In this document: piece after piece, positions 14,672 through 16,674 of the stretch
Position numbering within the stretch: the stretch's first letter is position 1
Layout of the letters: every line of letters starts with the position of its first letter
NCBI GenBank assembly: GCA_946482545.1
Contig: CAMLRX010000116.1
Location: 1 to 16,674, forward strand
Source of the DNA: an uncultured Flavihumibacter sp.
GTDB taxonomy: Bacteria > Bacteroidota > Bacteroidia > Chitinophagales > Chitinophagaceae
Direction: 5' to 3'
Length of the DNA stretch: 16,674 bases
Program-made: the position numbers and the translations under genes
The notes under the pieces: generated by a model
What the model was told of the DNA's origin: nothing
What the model saw: only the letters and a program-made list of their open reading frames with translations
The model's database searches: none

Positions 14672-16033
14672 ATGGTCAAAGGTTTACAATCCTGGTTAGT
14701 CATTTTGTCCTTTTTTTGTTGCGGCGGGGCAATGGCCCAAACGCATACCCCCAAGCAGGTGAATATTTCGTCACAGGTAAAGGGTTTTTATGAGTATCTA
14801 CCAGCGGGCTACAACAATAATACGCGGCAATACCCCTTGCTGATCAGTATTCACGGACGTGGGCAGTTGGGAAATGGATCACCTTCGGAGATTGGTCTGG
14901 TCGCGAAATACGGCATTCCATTACTCATAGAGCAGGACAAGTTCCCAACCAGCTTCACTGTAAATGGAAATACCTTCTCTTTCATTATCTTATCTCCACA
15001 GTTCACTGCCACCCCAACGAATACGGATATCAACAACCTCCTGGAATACGCTTCCAGAACTTATCGTGTAGACCAAAGCCGGATTTACCTCACAGGCATG
15101 AGCATGGGTGGCGGCGCCACCTGGGATTTCGTAGGCAGTTCCTTGCAGAACGCAGTAAAAATAGCAGCAATAATACCGGTTTGCGGAGCCACCACTCCTT
15201 CATCTTCCAAAGCAGAGAAAATGGTGGATGCAAAACTTCATATCTGGGCAACGCATAACGATGGCGACCGGACCACGCCTGTAGCTTACACCAACAACTT
15301 CATCAGTTATATTAATGCGCTCTCTCCGGAAGTTACACCTAAAAAGACCATATTCCCGGTGGTAACCCAGGGCGATACGCATGACGCATGGACTAAAACT
15401 TACGACCCGGCATTTAAAGAAGATGGCATGAACATCTATGAGTGGATGCTGCAATACAGGATCAGCGCCGCTGGCGCACCGACCCCTGTTGTGCTGAATA
15501 GTATGGAAGCGCAGTTGAAAAACAACAACGAAGTGCTGATTACCTGGAACACCGCGGTGGAAACAGGCAACAACTTCTTCACATTAGAGAAATCTTCCAA
15601 TGGCATCTCTTTCACGCACCTCGCTGATATCCCTTCAGCTTATACCGGCGCTGCAAACACAGCCTATTCGTTTACCGATGGCCCTGTTTCCGGAACAGTA
15701 TTCTACCGCCTCTCTCAAACAGATCTTTCCGGCAAAAAAGAATATTTCAACCTCATGAAGGTGACGGCTAAGCCTGAAGGTTCTTTCCGTGTAGGACCAA
15801 ACCCACTCATAGGAACACAACCACTGAAGCTGTTCGTAAACGACGCCGTAACCGGTAAAGTTGTGATTTCACTGCTCGACAGCCAGGGTAGGACCATCAA
15901 AAATATTATCGCAGAAAAGAAAGAAGCCGCAGCGACTTTTTCCATCTCCACTGGCAATCTGCCCAAAGGAAGGTACATCGTTCAATATACCAACGGAACA
16001 TTTACAAGGTCGGAGTCAGTGATTAAACAATAA
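14672..16033 (+). CDS. Secreted alpha/beta-hydrolase esterase with T9SS type A C-terminal domain
   Basis: The 453-residue protein is predicted to be exported and to hydrolyse an ester, perhaps on plant polysaccharide (CE1/feruloyl-esterase or PHB-depolymerase-like fold). Residues 1-22 form a signal peptide ending GAMA. ISIHGRGQLGNG (59-70) gives the oxyanion region. The nucleophile elbow is GMSMGG with Ser144, the acid is probably Asp197 or Asp199 (THNDGDR), and the base His237 (GDTHDAW). Residues 275-365 form an Ig-like linker (VLITWNTAVETGNNFFTLEK) common before T9SS tails. About 373-453 is the sorting domain, with VGPNPL and NLPKGRYIVQYTNG. The ATG at 14672 is chosen because it begins the signal peptide; an upstream TTG at 14555 would add 39 unlikely residues. 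A strong terminator follows. The substrate is not known. Confidence 0.85.
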   Translation: MVKGLQSWLVILSFFCCGGAMAQTHTPKQVNISSQVKGFYEYLPAGYNNNTRQYPLLISIHGRGQLGNGSPSEIGLVAKYGIPLLIEQDKFPTSFTVNGNTFSFIILSPQFTATPTNTDINNLLEYASRTYRVDQSRIYLTGMSMGGGATWDFVGSSLQNAVKIAAIIPVCGATTPSSSKAEKMVDAKLHIWATHNDGDRTTPVAYTNNFISYINALSPEVTPKKTIFPVVTQGDTHDAWTKTYDPAFKEDGMNIYEWMLQYRISAAGAPTPVVLNSMEAQLKNNNEVLITWNTAVETGNNFFTLEKSSNGISFTHLADIPSAYTGAANTAYSFTDGPVSGTVFYRLSQTDLSGKKEYFNLMKVTAKPEGSFRVGPNPLIGTQPLKLFVNDAVTGKVVISLLDSQGRTIKNIIAEKKEAAATFSISTGNLPKGRYIVQYTNGTFTRSESVIKQ

Positions 16034-16053
16034 AAGACGCCGCTCCGAAAGGT

Positions 16054-16105
16054 ATTAAAAAAGAGCTGGCGCATCAATTGAATGATGCGCCAGCTCTTTT
16101 TTAAT
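16054..16105. terminator. Perfect bidirectional intrinsic terminator
   Basis: Arms of 23 bp (16054-16076 and 16083-16105) pair without mismatch around the 6-base loop ATTGAA. The GC-rich core GAGCTGGCGCATCA is flanked by AAAAAA on one side and TTTTTT on the other, so it can terminate both the esterase (stop 16033) and the converging gene (stop 16116-16118). Confidence 0.93.
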
Positions 16106-16115
16106 TTATGGAATA

Positions 16116-16674
16116 TTACTTTGTGTATACTTCAATCATGCCCTGCGTATCGCCTCTTCTCGGGGCCAGAAAACTGTCTACCAACTGATAATGCACCTTT
16201 AAACTATCTCTGGTACGGAATGGGTAAAAGTTATTGAGTGTGGGGATGTATTCAAACAATACCAGGTCGTATTCTTTCCGCCCGATTTTGCTTTCAAACA
16301 AAGCAGCCTGTTTGTTGAACATGCCCACACCGAGGTGGTACCATAACGGATATTCGGAGCCCTTCTCCAGCTTGAAAGGCACTTCTGCGGCAAGCGAAGT
16401 AAGCTCACTCATGTTGAGCACTTTGAGCTCCTGTTTTTTGAGTACCGGCATGTTCATAAGCCTTTCAATCCCGTCAACAGTAGGTTGCGGCATATATATT
16501 TTTTCCAGGGTTTTCAACTTACTGAACGTCCATTGTTCCATGGGAACATCCTTTGCGGGCGGGTGAATCATGTAAGTTTTCTTGTTCACGACATTCTCGC
16601 CGGTGGCGGAAACCACTTCTTCTGAGGGTGGCAACGCCCTTGCAGCGATCCGTTGGATGTATTTCCAATACACT
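16116..16674 (-). CDS. Protein of unknown function, C-terminal part (cut by right edge)
   Basis: About 186 codons are visible and the frame stays open to the window edge. A GTG at 16673 exists but lies on the last bases, so the true start is probably outside. The visible part is soluble-looking, with no long hydrophobic stretch and mixed charge. It includes YWKYIQRIAARALPPSEE near the edge, WTFSKLKTLEKIYMPQP in the middle, and ends KVHYQLVDSFLAPRRGDTQG then MIEVYTK. It could be the soluble tail of a larger, possibly membrane-bound, protein; I do not recognise the family and assign no role. It converges on the esterase gene and shares its terminator, so it is transcribed separately from everything else here. 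Confidence 0.75.
   Translation of the reverse strand, partial: VYWKYIQRIAARALPPSEEVVSATGENVVNKKTYMIHPPAKDVPMEQWTFSKLKTLEKIYMPQPTVDGIERLMNMPVLKKQELKVLNMSELTSLAAEVPFKLEKGSEYPLWYHLGVGMFNKQAALFESKIGRKEYDLVLFEYIPTLNNFYPFRTRDSLKVHYQLVDSFLAPRRGDTQGMIEVYTK

Overview
The window looks like chromosome from a member of the Bacteroidota, most likely the Chitinophagaceae or a close relative. The evidence is a gliding-motility-type C-terminal sorting domain beside a PorP/SprF family outer-membrane protein, a second exported protein with a type A type IX secretion (T9SS) tail, signal peptides ending in Ala-Gln, TAnnTTTG promoter boxes, and no convincing Shine-Dalgarno sequences. I saw no tRNA, rRNA, CRISPR array, insertion sequence, integrase or phage gene.

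Positions 1-4189 hold a minus-strand directon. In transcription order it encodes a sodium:solute symporter, a SAM-dependent O-methyltransferase, an exported glucosaminidase with LysM repeats, hypoxanthine phosphoribosyltransferase (overlapping the glucosaminidase gene by 26 bp) and the start of an exported protein with a carboxypeptidase-regulatory-like domain. A LOG/TIGR00730-type nucleotide phosphoribohydrolase gene diverges from the symporter. It meets a minus-strand outer-membrane beta-barrel gene stop-to-stop, through one shared TGATCA palindrome. Next, still on the minus strand, comes a GlcD-type FAD-linked oxidase.

Positions 6961-7470 are the oddest part: about 480 bp with almost no C on the plus strand, built from degenerate GTTGGGAGTGGGGAGTTGG-like words, then a short REP-like element right at the porP stop codon. 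Transcripts leaving the T9SS operon would read through it as C-rich, G-poor RNA, which would suit Rho-dependent termination.

Positions 7474-12228 encode a likely T9SS cargo/partner pair on the minus strand. The cargo is a 1197-residue cell-surface protein (beta-propeller-like region, four PKD domains, type B sorting domain). The partner is the PorP/SprF protein immediately downstream. recG lies 44 bp upstream on the same strand. Its conserved N-terminus runs past the first ATG into sequence with no ATG, GTG or TTG, and an excellent Bacteroidota promoter sits just beyond.

Positions 14672-16033 (plus strand) encode a secreted alpha/beta-hydrolase esterase with a T9SS type A tail. A perfect 23-bp-arm hairpin with flanking A and T tracts follows and serves as a bidirectional terminator. 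It also serves a minus-strand gene of unknown function cut by the right edge. No clearly new biochemical system is evident; the best leads are the T9SS pair, the strand-skewed spacer behind it and the recG start.
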